NCBI GenBank assembly: GCA_029263415.1
Contig: JAJCXN010000048.1
Location: forward strand, 201,169 to 265,168
Direction of reading: 5' to 3'
From: Acidobacteriota bacterium
GTDB taxonomy: Bacteria > Acidobacteriota > Thermoanaerobaculia > Multivoradales > Multivoraceae
Length of the DNA stretch: 64,000 nt
The translations under genes were made by a program, and so were the position numbers. The notes beneath the pieces are model-generated. The model did no database searches and was not told the origin of the DNA. It saw only the letters and a program-made list of their open reading frames with translations. Below are positions 52,809 through 62,671 of this stretch, piece after piece. Numbering within the stretch: the stretch's first letter is position 1; each line of letters starts with the position of its first letter.

Positions 52809-55481
52809 CTAGCCCGACGAGTATCCGTTCAGAGCACGCAGTGGCGCAGTGCGTCCTGCGCGACGAGCTGGAATCCAGGAGGCCAAGAACATGGTCATGC
52901 CTAGGGCTAGTCCACTGACTGCAAGAGCTGCGGGATCCACTGGCGAAGTGCCGTAGAGCACGCCCGAGAGTAGCCGTCCAAACCCTAAGGTCAACAGCAA
53001 GCCAAGGGTCATACCCACCGCAAACAAGGCGGCAGAACGCCTCAGTACGAGTCCCTCCAGATCGCGCGGACAAGCCCCGAGGGCTAGCCGTAGCGCTAGT
53101 TCCTGGCGGCGAGCGGACACGGCTGCAGCGAGCACACCATATAGACCCAGCATCGCCAACAGCAGAGCTGTCAGACCAAAAACACTGACCAAGCCACCGG
53201 TCAACCGCTCACGATCAATGGATCGCGAAACCAAAGCGGAAAGGCGCGTCAAACTGTGCGGCGGCTGCCCCGGATCTAGCTCAAGGATGGCCTGCTGCAG
53301 TTGGGCCATTGATGGTGGTGTCTTTGGATCGAGTCGAACCGCCAGGTTCATCATTAGGTACGGCCGCTGCGCATGAGGGATGTAGATCGAAGGTCGCACT
53401 TCGCCCTGCAGACCAGACTGAAGAACGTTGCCCACCACACCGATCACTCTCGCTGGATAGTCGTACTCCGAGTAGTCAATGACCACCTCACTGCCGACCG
53501 CCTCTGCGACACCACCAGCGAACAGTTGTTCCGCGAGTTCGGCATTGAGCAAGACCACTTTCTCTGCATCAGGGCCATCACTCCCAATGAAGTCCCGCCC
53601 CTGAAGCAGCGGTATCGCCAATGTGCCGAACAAGCCCGGCGTTGCCATGCGCACATCGGCTTGGGGTCCCTCTTCGGCAATCATCGACGCCCCCTTTGCG
53701 ATAACTGGCCGCGCAAAATCAGGACCGATCGGCGCCATCGGCAGGACCGTCGAACTGCCGACCGATTCCACGCCCGGTAGGTGCGCGATCCGTTGGCGCA
53801 GCGCCTCGTGAAATTGTCGTGACTTAGCGCCGTCGTAAGCCTGGTTGTCGAGAATCATCGGTGCCACCACAACATGCTCAGCGGAGAATCCGGGATCGAC
53901 ATGAAGAAGCTGCCACCAGCTGCGCAACAGCAGACCCGATCCGGCCACCAATGAGCTGGCAACCGCAATCTCTGCGACAACAAGCAAAGCTAAGGCTCGT
54001 ACCAGCGTTCGATTCGCTGTGCCCCGACTGTTCGAGCGCGCGGCGTCGGCACCAGCCCGAAGACGAAACGCTCGCAATGCTGGAGCCAAAGCAGTCAGCA
54101 AAGCCACTGCAGCCATGCAACCCAACCAAAAGCCACTCGTCCTGCTGGTCCAACTCAGTTCATCGAGGCGCGGCAAGCCGGTCCACTGGGGGGTCGTGCT
54201 GGCCAACCATCGGACCGTCACAAAAGAAACCGCTCCACCTAGCAACCCGCCGAGCAGGGCCGGCAGCCCCATCTCGACCACCATGGTGTGAAACACCCGA
54301 CGTCTAGATGCGCCGAGAGCCCGGCGAATCACATATCCATTCATCAAGGACTGCGAACGCACCCACTGCAGGAGACCGACGTCGAGCACCGCCAAAAGCA
54401 GCACCGCAAGCACCGCGATCGCACTGGCACTTAGGGACGTAGCTGCGCCACCGACGGTGGACGCCTCCAGCGGCTCGAGCCCGAATTGCCAACCTTGGTT
54501 CGAGTCTGGAAAGCGGACGGCCAGATCATCGCCAAGAACACGGAGTTCATCGCGAGCGGAGGCCATTGAGACACTCTGGTCCAGGCGAGCCAAACCGGAG
54601 AGATACCGTTGGTCGCGATAACGAGCTCCGTCGAAGCTCCACGGAATCCAGGCTTCTACCTCTCGATCAGGAAAGGCAAAACCTTCGGGCATCACCCCGA
54701 GGACCCGCCAGGTTTTCCGCTCCATTTCGATCGTCGCCCCGACAATCGTGGCGTCCCCAGCGAAGCCGCGCTGCCAAAGCCCGTACGACAACACCACCAC
54801 GGGATCACTGGCCTGAGGAGCGTTGGCAGAGTTGAACTTTGAAGCGATCGTTTCCTCTGCAGAGAAAGCGCGTCCGATCGATGGCGAGACCCCCAGAATC
54901 GAAAAGAAATCGGCCGAGACCTGAGCCACCGACAACACCTCTGCCACCCCGTCCGCTCGCATTGTACGTGGCGCGACGTACCAACCCGCAATGCCTGAAA
55001 ACGATCCATTGGACTCGCGCAGCGTCGCAAGATCAGCTCTCGACGCGGCCTTCGATTCGGGAGCGGCGCTGGGATGCAGCTGAAAGACTTGAACCAATTG
55101 GCTGGCGTTTGGATACGGCAGTGGACGCAATAGAATGCTGTCGACCAAGGCAAATACGATCACCGTCGCCGCAACCGACCCGCCAACCACGGCGGCCACC
55201 AGCAACGACCCCCAACGCTGCCTCACCAAACTCCGCGCTGCCAGACGGAAATCGAGCCATACCCCTTCGCGCACGCTCTGAGCCCGCAACCACCAAGCAT
55301 CTCTCAACGCTCCCAGCACATGGGTCCTGTTGTTCGAGGTGGCCTCTGGCGAGTTCCAGGCCTCCAGTTCCTGCTCGCGATGCCGCAGCTCAGCTTCCCA
55401 TTCACGCTGCCAATCATCCCGCAATGCCCGCGGCACGAGCCAGCGCAAGGACATCAGCCAGCGCCTGCCCCACTTGTTCAT
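52809..55481 (-). CDS. ADOP-type ABC transporter permease (FtsX/MacB fold)
   Basis: An 890-residue permease of the acidobacterial duplicated orphaned permease type. A cytoplasmic N-terminal segment (LRWLVPRALRDDWQREWEAELRHREQELEAW) leads to TM1 and a MacB-like periplasmic domain (ILRPLPYPNASQLVQVFQLHP, GIAGWYVAPRTMRADG, VVVLSYGLWQRGFAGD). FtsX-like TM blocks are around residues 370-510. A second periplasmic domain and the C-terminal three-TM FtsX block follow (VFGLTALLLAMLGLYGVLAAAVSARRQELALRLALGA). No ABC ATPase gene is adjacent. The ATG at 55481 overlaps the PadR stop (ATGA), the canonical pairing for this family. Confidence 0.92.
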   Translation of the reverse strand: MNKWGRRWLMSLRWLVPRALRDDWQREWEAELRHREQELEAWNSPEATSNNRTHVLGALRDAWWLRAQSVREGVWLDFRLAARSLVRQRWGSLLVAAVVGGSVAATVIVFALVDSILLRPLPYPNASQLVQVFQLHPSAAPESKAASRADLATLRESNGSFSGIAGWYVAPRTMRADGVAEVLSVAQVSADFFSILGVSPSIGRAFSAEETIASKFNSANAPQASDPVVVLSYGLWQRGFAGDATIVGATIEMERKTWRVLGVMPEGFAFPDREVEAWIPWSFDGARYRDQRYLSGLARLDQSVSMASARDELRVLGDDLAVRFPDSNQGWQFGLEPLEASTVGGAATSLSASAIAVLAVLLLAVLDVGLLQWVRSQSLMNGYVIRRALGASRRRVFHTMVVEMGLPALLGGLLGGAVSFVTVRWLASTTPQWTGLPRLDELSWTSRTSGFWLGCMAAVALLTALAPALRAFRLRAGADAARSNSRGTANRTLVRALALLVVAEIAVASSLVAGSGLLLRSWWQLLHVDPGFSAEHVVVAPMILDNQAYDGAKSRQFHEALRQRIAHLPGVESVGSSTVLPMAPIGPDFARPVIAKGASMIAEEGPQADVRMATPGLFGTLAIPLLQGRDFIGSDGPDAEKVVLLNAELAEQLFAGGVAEAVGSEVVIDYSEYDYPARVIGVVGNVLQSGLQGEVRPSIYIPHAQRPYLMMNLAVRLDPKTPPSMAQLQQAILELDPGQPPHSLTRLSALVSRSIDRERLTGGLVSVFGLTALLLAMLGLYGVLAAAVSARRQELALRLALGACPRDLEGLVLRRSAALFAVGMTLGLLLTLGFGRLLSGVLYGTSPVDPAALAVSGLALGMTMFLASWIPARRAGRTAPLRALNGYSSG

Positions 55482-55789
55482 GAGTCTGCCTTCTGTGGCA
55501 CCAGGGCCAGCGTGCCGCACACCAACACATCATCAGCGCATCGTTCTTTGAGGAGCCTCCGGCCTCTTGCCGTCACAGCGTAGTACCGACGCGACGGCCG
55601 ACCTTCTTCGTGAGCCTGCTTCTCCGACTCCCAATGTGAGCTAATCATGCCTTCAGCTGATAGCCGACGCAGCGCCGGATAGACGGTGCCGCTGGCTAGG
55701 TTGGTGACCCGCATGACGTCAAAACCGAAGGCGAAACCGTTGGCGATCGCCTGCAGGATCAACGCACTGGGAATGCTCATTCGGGCCAA
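55478..55789 (-). CDS. PadR-family transcriptional regulator (1)
   Basis: A 103-residue winged-helix regulator: ALILQAIANGFAFGFDVMRVTNLASGTVYPALRRLSAEGMISS, then the wing RRYYAVTARGRRLLKERC. It lacks the long C-terminal dimerisation helix of larger PadR proteins. It is cotranscribed with the ADOP permease and preceded 24 bases upstream by a near-perfect palindrome, so negative autoregulation of the pair is very likely. Confidence 0.9.
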   Translation of the reverse strand: MARMSIPSALILQAIANGFAFGFDVMRVTNLASGTVYPALRRLSAEGMISSHWESEKQAHEEGRPSRRYYAVTARGRRLLKERCADDVLVCGTLALVPQKADS

Positions 55790-55813
55790 CGGGAAGCTCC
55801 TTCTGGGTGCGAG

Positions 55814-55848
55814 TGTAGTTTCCTACATAGATTATGTAGAAAACTACA
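55814..55848. promoter_or_regulatory. Candidate PadR operator palindrome
   Basis: A 35-base inverted repeat just upstream of the PadR gene. The left arm is TGTAGTTTCCTACATA (55814-55829), the spacer is GAT, and the right arm is TATGTAGAAAACTACA (55833-55848). Fifteen of 16 arm positions pair. Each arm also contains the smaller TGTAG..CTACA inverted motif, so two dimers could bind side by side. PadR regulators bind TGTA/TACA-type dyads, which makes this the probable operator. Confidence 0.75.
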
Positions 55849-55963
55849 TAGCTCGTCAACCCACCTGTTCCCAACTGAGAGCACTCACTCATAGGCCCCT
55901 CTCGTCTCAGACGATCACGACTAGCCTTAGCCTAGGCGAGCCGTGGTCGGAGTCTGCTGGCCC

Positions 55964-57696
55964 CTAGTTGGTTTCTTGTCTTGGCACGCTGCCCGAGATC
56001 ACCAAGGTGCGGCCGGATCGAATGCCTCGAACCAAACTCCAAGCCGACGTCACAAGGTAGTCGTGTTTTCCATCACCGTCCACATCACCGAGGCCGTCCG
56101 CGTCAAAGCCGAGCGTTTCTCCGCCAATCCGACCGCTGATGCTCTCTAGCAACGAGCCGTCCTTACCGGAGAAGACGTAGACCTTTCCACCCGATGGAGC
56201 CGCCTGTCGGTACTGCCAGGCTCCGACCACTAGGTCGTCGTGCCCATCACCGTTCACGTCTCCAGCACGCGCCGGCCCAATGCCAAAGCCATCGCCGGCA
56301 TGCTCCCCGGTGAGCGTCAACAGCGAGCCTCCTGTGCGACCCGAGTACACGTAAACGCGCCCGGTAAGCGGCCCCTTCGCCTGGTTGGCCCAGTCAGACG
56401 CGTACAGGTCCGGTACTCCGTCAGCATCGACGTCTCCAACCACGGAGATGAACATCGCACCTAGCGCTCCCCCGGTCTCATCCGCCTCAAAGAGGAAGCG
56501 TGGATCTGCCGACTTACCACGATACACGTACACTCGGCCGCGATTCTCAGGCCCCGCACCAGGCGCTCCCACCAAAACAACAGAGTCCCTCGGGAAGCCC
56601 CCTCCAGCGACAGAACTCCCCAGCGCATCGCCCTGCTCTTCGCCTTCCCAGGTGTGCAGTCGGGAACCATTCGCGCTTGAGAAGAGGTACGCCCTGCCTG
56701 CGCCTGAGGCAGCACCGCTCGCTCCGACCAACAGGTCAGGACGACCATCACCATCGACGTCACCGGTCGACGCGACACTCGCACCGAATGTGTTTGCGTC
56801 TCCCTCGTCGCCGTTGAGAGTCAGAATCATTGCCCCATCGCGACCTGAAAACACGTAGGCGCTGCCAGCACCGGGAGCTCCAACAATGACATCTGGCACA
56901 GCATCTCCATTGACGTCGCCCGCTGCCTCGATTCCCAGGCCTAGTTGGTTACCCGACTCACCTTTGTGGATCCACAACAAGCGCCCGGTCTTCCCAGAAT
57001 AGACGTAAACGAACCCAGAAGCGTCAGCCCCGGGTTGGTTGCCAGGAGCAGACGCAACCGCGTCTGCAACGCCGTCCCCATCGACATCGCCGATGTTTCG
57101 GGCTTCCCACCCGAACTCTTGTCCTGGCCCCTCGCCATGCCAATCATGGATGGTTCTCTCGTCTTCCAAGAAGGGATCGCCAAAGCTGATTGGGAAGAGA
57201 GAAGTGAAACGAGGATCAGCCGAGAGCCTTTGGAATTCCGGCTGGAGATGCAACCCTGAGAGGTCTGTTGGGGCGTCCTTCGCCATCTCGGCCCATAGCT
57301 TCGCGGCCTTGTCGAAGTCTCCCAACCCGGCGCTCGCAAGGAGAGCCGCTCTCAGCGCTCGCGCTCGAGTTGGAGGAAACGACCTCGCCTTCTCGAGTGC
57401 GGGCATTGCAGCCGAATACGACTGACTCCTCAAGCGCACCTGCCCCAGGAGCAACCAGGCTCCGGCATTGTCCGGTTCTCTTTTCAAAAGCGGCTCTAGA
57501 AGCTCCATTGCAGCGGCTGGTTTGCCGTCCAGCGCGTATTGCCTCGCCTCTTCAAGTCCTGTCGGAGGCGCGTCCTGGGCAAAAGACGGCCCACCGAGTG
57601 CCGCCACCAGAATGAGCCAGGTTAGCCTTGTGCCGCATGTTGATCTCCGTGATGCCTTGCGGCTTCTCCGTCTGAGCGGGTTCTTTGGGGTGGTCA
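55964..57696 (-). CDS. Secreted TPR plus FG-GAP beta-propeller protein
   Basis: A 577-residue protein with a signal sequence (LTWLILVAALGGPSFAQ) after a very basic N-terminus. Residues about 30-130 are TPR-like (EEARQYALDGKPAAAMELLEPLLKREPDNAGAWLLLGQVRL). Residues about 170-577 hold six to seven integrin-type FG-GAP blades, each with an Asp-rich calcium loop (GDVDGDGVADAVASAPG, GDVNGDAVPDVIVGAPGAG, GDVDGDGRPDLLVGASGA, GDVNGDGHDDLVVGAW). The fold is for extracellular binding. The start ATG lies at 57697, so the listed coordinate may be off by one base. There are no coupled neighbours. Confidence 0.87.
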
Positions 57697-57824
57697 TAGG
57701 ACAAGTCTGCCGCCGACACCACAACCAGCGCTATCAAATTCTTGCTTTGATCCGTGTAGTCGCGTTTCACTCGATTTGACCGACCGTCTTCATCCACACC
57801 GACTGCAATAGCTAAGAGCCACCT

Positions 57825-58712
57825 CTACGGCGCCAATCGTCTAGCAAGTGTTCCACCTGCGGTCCGCGCTATCAGTAGTGCCAGGTCATCGAACCCGGCA
57901 TCTCTGATGTATGCGGGCGGGATGCCAAAGGCACGGCGAAAACGCGAAGTAAAGTGACTATGGCTGTCATAGCCCAGATCTAGCGCAAGGGCCGCTAGGT
58001 TGCGTGTTGCTGGCAAGCGGATCAAGGCGGTTCGCAGCCGCAGTTGATCCCGATACTGATGGATCGATACACCGACTCCCGCCCGAAAAACCCGAGCGAG
58101 GTGAAACCGGGAACAACCAACCTCCTCAGCAATCTGGGCGAGCAGCAGTGGTTCACTGAATCGTTCATCTAGGAGCTCCTTGGTTCGCTCTGAAAGCGAT
58201 CGATCCAAGGGTACTCCGCACGGCGCACCAACTAGAAGCAACTCATTCAGCATCAGGCTCGCGGCCTCAGTTACCAACTGAGCATCGACCTTCGAACCGT
58301 CAAGCAAATATCGGCGCAACGCTCGCTGAAGGCGAAACACCGAGGGCGACACATAACGCAACCGCCAGGAAAACGGGGCATTGCGCTGGCCTCTGGGGAC
58401 CGCATGTCCAAGCAGGTCGTTCAGAAATCGGCGGCTTGGTGCGATCCAGAAAGAACGGTCCCCCTCAGGTGATAGGGGTCGTCGCCGATACAAATGCCCC
58501 CGGTTATAGAAGGTCGCGAGATTGGGATCGGCGACGAAAGCACGGGTCTTTGAGTCAGAGATCCACACGGCCGACGATGGAAAGACCATCAGATGATTCT
58601 TCGCGGGGCCGGAGTCCACGAACTGTGGGTGCCCTGGAGCTGCTTCGAAGGTTCCGGCTCGAAGATCGGCAGTCTCGAAAAGGACCCTGGTCGGATCCTG
58701 AGTTTTGCTCAT
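57825..58712 (-). CDS. AraC-family transcriptional regulator
   Basis: A 295-residue regulator with a cupin-like N-terminal sensor (VLFETADLRAGTFEAAPGHPQFVDSGPAKNHLMVFPSSAVWI, FYNRGHLYRR) and a C-terminal AraC double helix-turn-helix. Helix pair 1 is PLLLAQIAEEVGCSRFHLARVFRAGVGVSIHQY, and helix pair 2 is NLAALALDLGYDSHSHFTSRFRRAFGIPPAYIR. ATG 58712 is chosen because the family alignment begins there. The next gene upstream (59094-60797) is on the same strand, 381 bases away, and could be its target. Confidence 0.88.
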   Translation of the reverse strand: MSKTQDPTRVLFETADLRAGTFEAAPGHPQFVDSGPAKNHLMVFPSSAVWISDSKTRAFVADPNLATFYNRGHLYRRRPLSPEGDRSFWIAPSRRFLNDLLGHAVPRGQRNAPFSWRLRYVSPSVFRLQRALRRYLLDGSKVDAQLVTEAASLMLNELLLVGAPCGVPLDRSLSERTKELLDERFSEPLLLAQIAEEVGCSRFHLARVFRAGVGVSIHQYRDQLRLRTALIRLPATRNLAALALDLGYDSHSHFTSRFRRAFGIPPAYIRDAGFDDLALLIARTAGGTLARRLAP

Positions 58713-59093
58713 TGGGCACCCTAGTGAGACGGGACACCTGGACCAGGAAGTGGCCTCAGAGGGACGATCAGCTACCCGACCGGTCGGTCTCAAGAGTGTC
58801 ACGCAGTCGCCGTTTCCGCAAAAAGCGGAGCTTGGATAAGAGCTCGCCATCGCAGTCACATCAAGCTGCGGGACCGACTCTCGACTGCTCGATGGATGCC
58901 AGCGTCCGATCAAGGACCTCGCTTGAGCCAGTTGGATCGCGGCGACCTAGGGGCGCAGCCCCACTCGCCAACAAACTGCGATCAAGCGCGACCCGCCCAC
59001 CAACGCGAGCGCCATATGGACCAATGCATTTTGAAACGATGCTTGTGGGACCAGGCAGCGTGAACCGAGGTTCCACCGTTCAGTTCGAGGCAG
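58713..59093. promoter_or_regulatory. Intergenic region with a 12-bp palindrome upstream of the AraC gene
   Basis: No gene is supported in these 381 bases. A perfect dyad, CCGACCGGTCGG, lies at about 58776-58787, roughly 65 bases upstream of the AraC start. It could be an operator, though GC-rich 12-mers of this type also occur by chance. An antisense ORF here is a shadow. Confidence 0.35.
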
Positions 59094-60797
59094 TTATCGT
59101 TCGGACACTAGGTGTTCACCAAAGAGCGGCTTCAGAGAAAACTCATCGGCTGAGAAGAGTCCGTCTGGATCAACAGAACCTTTGATTCTCCGGAGTCTTT
59201 CGTACTTCTCTGCACTGTCATAGAAGCACTGCCAAACGTCCTCGAGTACCCGGTTTCCGAAGGTATAGGCAAACATCCGCATGTCCCGGCCTGAAAACTT
59301 TTCTTGCCCGATGAACACTGCGTCGTTCTCGCTTTGCCACTGTTCAGCTTGTTCACGGTAGCTGCCGTGGAACCAGCCGAGCGAGTAGAAGGAGTCGTGG
59401 CTCATCGCCAAGGCCTGTTCCCGCCACGAATAGGAAGTGATCCCAGTCTTGCCGTTCTCCTCGACGGCACCACCTTTGTAGACCTGCATCTGGGAAACGA
59501 GGTGTTGATGATCACGGGTCCCGAGCACGCCCATGATCTCGTCCATGCGGTCCGTGAACGTCTCGGGAAACTTCTTCGGCACATCCATGGTGACTCGGAA
59601 ACGCTTCACGAATGGATATTCCATCTCACGGTCCTGCTGAATGATGAAGTGCTGAGCGAGCCCTTCGGAGACCGGGTAGTTCCCAAGCCGATGGCCAAAG
59701 AGGGGTTCTCCGCATACATCCTCTTGTGTGAACGATTCGAACCACTGGTCATCGAAGGGCTCAGCCGCCCCTCCCTTGTTGGTAAAGCACATCCACATCT
59801 GGATCATTGCGGGAACCGGCAGTTCGATACCCTCGAAGCCCAGCTCTTTCAACTCGACGGACGCCGGATCAGAGAACAGGTCCATGATGCCAGTGCCCGT
59901 GATCGTCAGCATGAACTCGTAGTCGGACGGGATGCTCCCTTGCGCACACAGTTGGGTCAGCTGCTCCATCCGTTGCACAGCCCCTTCCATTTTCTCCTTG
60001 GACCAGAGCCACGTGAGGGCGTAGCACGCTGAGTTTGGGTAGTTCTTGTCGCACAGAGGACTGAACTCCCAATGCGTCACAATGCCGAAGTCCCCACCCT
60101 TTCCACCGCCTAGCACCGCGTAGTAGACGTCGTCATTGTGGGAACTAGTCTGCCCATTCTGGGGCTTCGCGATCCGTTCTTGAGAACCGTCCGCGAGAAT
60201 GATCTCGAACGCCAGAACGTGATCTGCGAGCAGGCCATGGCTTCTTGCTACCATGCCCCATCCTCCAGTATGGACATGGCCGCCAAGATGAACGTGGCCG
60301 CACACTCCCATCGGCAAGTAGATTCCATTCTCTGCATTCAGTTTTGCCCAATCCGCTAGAGCGTGACTGACTCCGCATCGCAGCACATTGTTCGCGGCGT
60401 CGTACTGGTATTCAGGAAATGTCTCGCTGAGGTCCAGCTGCATGTTGACTGGGAGTGTTGACGAGTAGCCACAGTATTGATGACCGCCGGTGCGTACCGC
60501 GATCGCCATCCCGAGTTCCCTGGTTAGGCCCAGAGCTTTCTGTATGTCTTTCGAGCCGCTCGGATAGAGGATGATCCTCGGGGAGACCTCTTCTTCAGCG
60601 AATGAGGTTGTTGCGTACTGCAAGCGCTTTTGTGGGTACTCATCATCACCGATGATCCACCACTTCCCCTCGAAACCCAGAGCAGTCGCTCGAATTCTCA
60701 GCTCGCGTAGAGCTTCTTGATGTTCTTCTACATATCGCTGAATGAAATCTGATTGATCTAGCCGACGTACCGCTAGTTGTTCCTTGTCCAATGCCAA
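59094..60797 (-). CDS. FAD-linked oxidoreductase, berberine-bridge-enzyme type
   Basis: A 567-residue VAO/PCMH flavoprotein with the FAD-binding segment IAVRTGGHQYCGYSST. His106 stands at the 8-alpha-histidyl attachment position. Cys166 in MGVCGHVHLGGHVHTGGWG stands at the position of the 6-S-cysteinyl link, so bicovalent FAD is likely. The C-terminal BBE domain ends with RLRRIKGSVDPDGLF. Length is typical to slightly long. There is no signal peptide. The start is a TTG (60797, or 60791) downstream of an AGGGGG stretch. BBE enzymes oxidise sugars, alcohols or alkaloid/polyketide intermediates. Nothing ties it directly to the PKSE operon 45 kb away. Confidence 0.9.
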   Translation of the reverse strand: MALDKEQLAVRRLDQSDFIQRYVEEHQEALRELRIRATALGFEGKWWIIGDDEYPQKRLQYATTSFAEEEVSPRIILYPSGSKDIQKALGLTRELGMAIAVRTGGHQYCGYSSTLPVNMQLDLSETFPEYQYDAANNVLRCGVSHALADWAKLNAENGIYLPMGVCGHVHLGGHVHTGGWGMVARSHGLLADHVLAFEIILADGSQERIAKPQNGQTSSHNDDVYYAVLGGGKGGDFGIVTHWEFSPLCDKNYPNSACYALTWLWSKEKMEGAVQRMEQLTQLCAQGSIPSDYEFMLTITGTGIMDLFSDPASVELKELGFEGIELPVPAMIQMWMCFTNKGGAAEPFDDQWFESFTQEDVCGEPLFGHRLGNYPVSEGLAQHFIIQQDREMEYPFVKRFRVTMDVPKKFPETFTDRMDEIMGVLGTRDHQHLVSQMQVYKGGAVEENGKTGITSYSWREQALAMSHDSFYSLGWFHGSYREQAEQWQSENDAVFIGQEKFSGRDMRMFAYTFGNRVLEDVWQCFYDSAEKYERLRRIKGSVDPDGLFSADEFSLKPLFGEHLVSER

Positions 60798-61256
60798 AAC
60801 CCCCTGTTCCGTTTCCGATCAACTTTCCGACGAAAAGACCGACCACGCCGACTTTGCACAATCGAGACCGCGGCGGCCTGTAATCTTTACACTTTCTGTC
60901 ACGCCCACTTTTCAGTATACATGGGACATGTTTCAACGGTGCGCTCCCGGAGCCCAGCCGGAATAGCGAAGCTCGCATCGCACAGCATTGCAACGTTGAG
61001 CGCCTGAACCCGGCCAAGACGGTGACCATGAATGTCATGCGCTTAGCGAAAACCAGACCGGCCAGTTCGGCGGTCTCACCTCCGGCGCATTCCCATCCGA
61101 GAGGATCAAGCAGTCGTAGTTGGTATCGGACCGCCGTTCCGAGACTCAAGGTCTGAGAGGATCGCAGCCGTCAATCAAAGACCAGTCACCGAACAACCGT
61201 GCAGGGAACGTCAGCTGACTAACCTCTTGTGATGGGCAAGCGGTAGTATCTCGCCC
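60798..61256. promoter_or_regulatory. Divergent intergenic region with ACATG dyad
   Basis: This 459-base gap between the flavoprotein (minus) and VLRF1-like (plus) genes contains no supported gene. On the minus strand a -10-like TATACT, preceded by TG, lies at about 60913-60918. It adjoins a perfect dyad ACATG-GGA-CATGT at 60919-60931, a plausible operator. No consensus -35 is present at the right distance, so the promoter itself is only a candidate. Confidence 0.35.
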
Positions 61257-61892
61257 GTGCCACTCAGCTTCCATTGGAAAGACTGCGCAGAGACGCTGCG
61301 CCGGCTCGACGCCGAATCCAAACTAATCCTCGAACCAAAAGGGCGCTTTTTCGAGTCCGAACGTGTGCGCGTTAGACCACCGCTGGTCTTTCCCATCGCC
61401 GCCAGCTCCAAATCGCTCTGTGACTTCGTGGCCGCTCTGCCGGAAGAGCCCGGTCACCACAGCGTGATCTTGATGCAGGCGGGAACGGTGTCACTCGGGC
61501 GCTTTGCGGGCGCGCTGCCGCTCGCTACGAAGAGGCTGAAGCGCTACGTCGTTCGTGGCAAGGGCCGCGCACAGCCGCTGCACCTCAAGACCAAAGGCAA
61601 ATCTCGCTACGGCTCGCGCTTGCGACTTCAAAACGCACGAAAGCTGCTGGTAGAGACTAACCAGAAGCTGAACGAGTGGGAGCTGGAGTTCGGGCCTGCT
61701 GACCGGGTCTACTACAGCTGCCCGGTTCGCCTCTGGCCTAGTCTGTTGGAAACCACGCCGGGGCCGCCGTTCGACAAGACGAGCCGGTTAGTTCGAATTC
61801 CTCTCGACCTGCCGCGTCCAACGATCGAGGTTCTCCTACGGACCTATCGGTCCCTCGAGTACGGTCGGATCGAAGGGCAAGACGGCGGCTGA
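61257..61892 (+). CDS. VLRF1-type (Vms1-like release factor) protein
   Basis: A 211-residue protein that looks like the bacterial branch of the Vms1/ANKZF1 peptidyl-tRNA hydrolase family. The core is HHSVILMQAGTVSLGRFAGALPLATKRLKRYVVRGKGRAQPLHLKTKGKSRYGSRLRLQNARKLL in family order. Gln106 in the GRAQPLH loop takes the place of the conserved Gln of the GSQ/GGQ-like catalytic loop. Eukaryotic Vms1 releases nascent chains from stalled 60S subunits; the bacterial homologues are largely uncharacterised. The GTG start at 61257 is the only good candidate. It is a single gene without obvious partners. Confidence 0.72.
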   Translation: MPLSFHWKDCAETLRRLDAESKLILEPKGRFFESERVRVRPPLVFPIAASSKSLCDFVAALPEEPGHHSVILMQAGTVSLGRFAGALPLATKRLKRYVVRGKGRAQPLHLKTKGKSRYGSRLRLQNARKLLVETNQKLNEWELEFGPADRVYYSCPVRLWPSLLETTPGPPFDKTSRLVRIPLDLPRPTIEVLLRTYRSLEYGRIEGQDGG

Positions 61893-62032
61893 TTTGGCGG
61901 TTGGGCCGATCCGGCGACACATCCTAAGCCCTCGGACCAAGTTGGCTCTGGCCAAGAAGGGCCTTCTCTGGGCCTCACCCACCGTCGTTTGTGCCGGCAA
62001 AGCAGCGACCGCCGTCGGCCGCTGCGCTCCCC

Positions 62033-62671
62033 TTACTTGGCGAGCTGAAAAGGCAGGACACCAATGTGATCGTCCCAACCGATTGCGAGAGCACCGCCTG
62101 CATCTGTGACGTCGGAGAACCAATAGCTCAAGTTGTCGATCGAGTTCTCAATCTTCTCGACCACCATGGGCGCTCGGACCACGTCGTGCTCGACCTTGTA
62201 GCCGTAACCACCCCAGGACTTGCCCTCGCCGATGCCAGTCTGAACGTCAGCGCGCGAGGTGACGCGGCCGACATAGGGTTGCTCGGAGAGAATGGCTGTC
62301 CAGGAGCCTTCCTTCAGTTCGATCAGGAAGCTGTACTCGCCGGCTGGGACGGTGGTGCCGTTAATCACCAGGTCGGCATCGATCTTGACGCGAGTGTTCG
62401 AGTCGGCTCCCGCCCGCCAGACCGGAGCGCCGGCCAGCAGAGTCGTGCCGTAGGAGTCTCCAGAGCCGAAGATGCCCTGGCGACCGCGTAAGACGGGAGC
62501 GCTGAAGTCGACCCGAATCCAGTGGTCGCCGATCTGGGTGGCCACTGAGGTTCTAGGACTTGCAGGATTTGGCGGTTGAGCGAACGAGGTACTGACTACT
62601 CCGAGCGCAAGGCTGATAGCGGCGATCAAGACTACGGTGCGAAACTGGGCCGTCGGTTGTCGAGGCTTCAT
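62033..62671 (-). CDS. DUF2911 secreted protein
   Basis: A 212-residue protein with a signal peptide (FRTVVLIAAISLALGVVSTSFAQ), then the DUF2911 domain: SPRTSVATQIGDHWIRVDFSAPVLRGRQGIFG, VWRAGADSNTRVKIDADLVINGTTVPAGEYSFLIELKEGSWTAILS. The function is unknown; homologues are common in Bacteroidota and Acidobacteriota, sometimes linked to envelope TPR proteins. ATG 62671 is chosen because GGAG is placed six bases upstream, rather than ATG 62683. Confidence 0.88.
   Translation of the reverse strand: MKPRQPTAQFRTVVLIAAISLALGVVSTSFAQPPNPASPRTSVATQIGDHWIRVDFSAPVLRGRQGIFGSGDSYGTTLLAGAPVWRAGADSNTRVKIDADLVINGTTVPAGEYSFLIELKEGSWTAILSEQPYVGRVTSRADVQTGIGEGKSWGGYGYKVEHDVVRAPMVVEKIENSIDNLSYWFSDVTDAGGALAIGWDDHIGVLPFQLAK

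Noticed and set aside
58436-59185. A 249-residue plus-strand ORF antisense to the AraC gene
   Set aside because: Arg/Ser-rich translation with no family, overlapping a supported gene.
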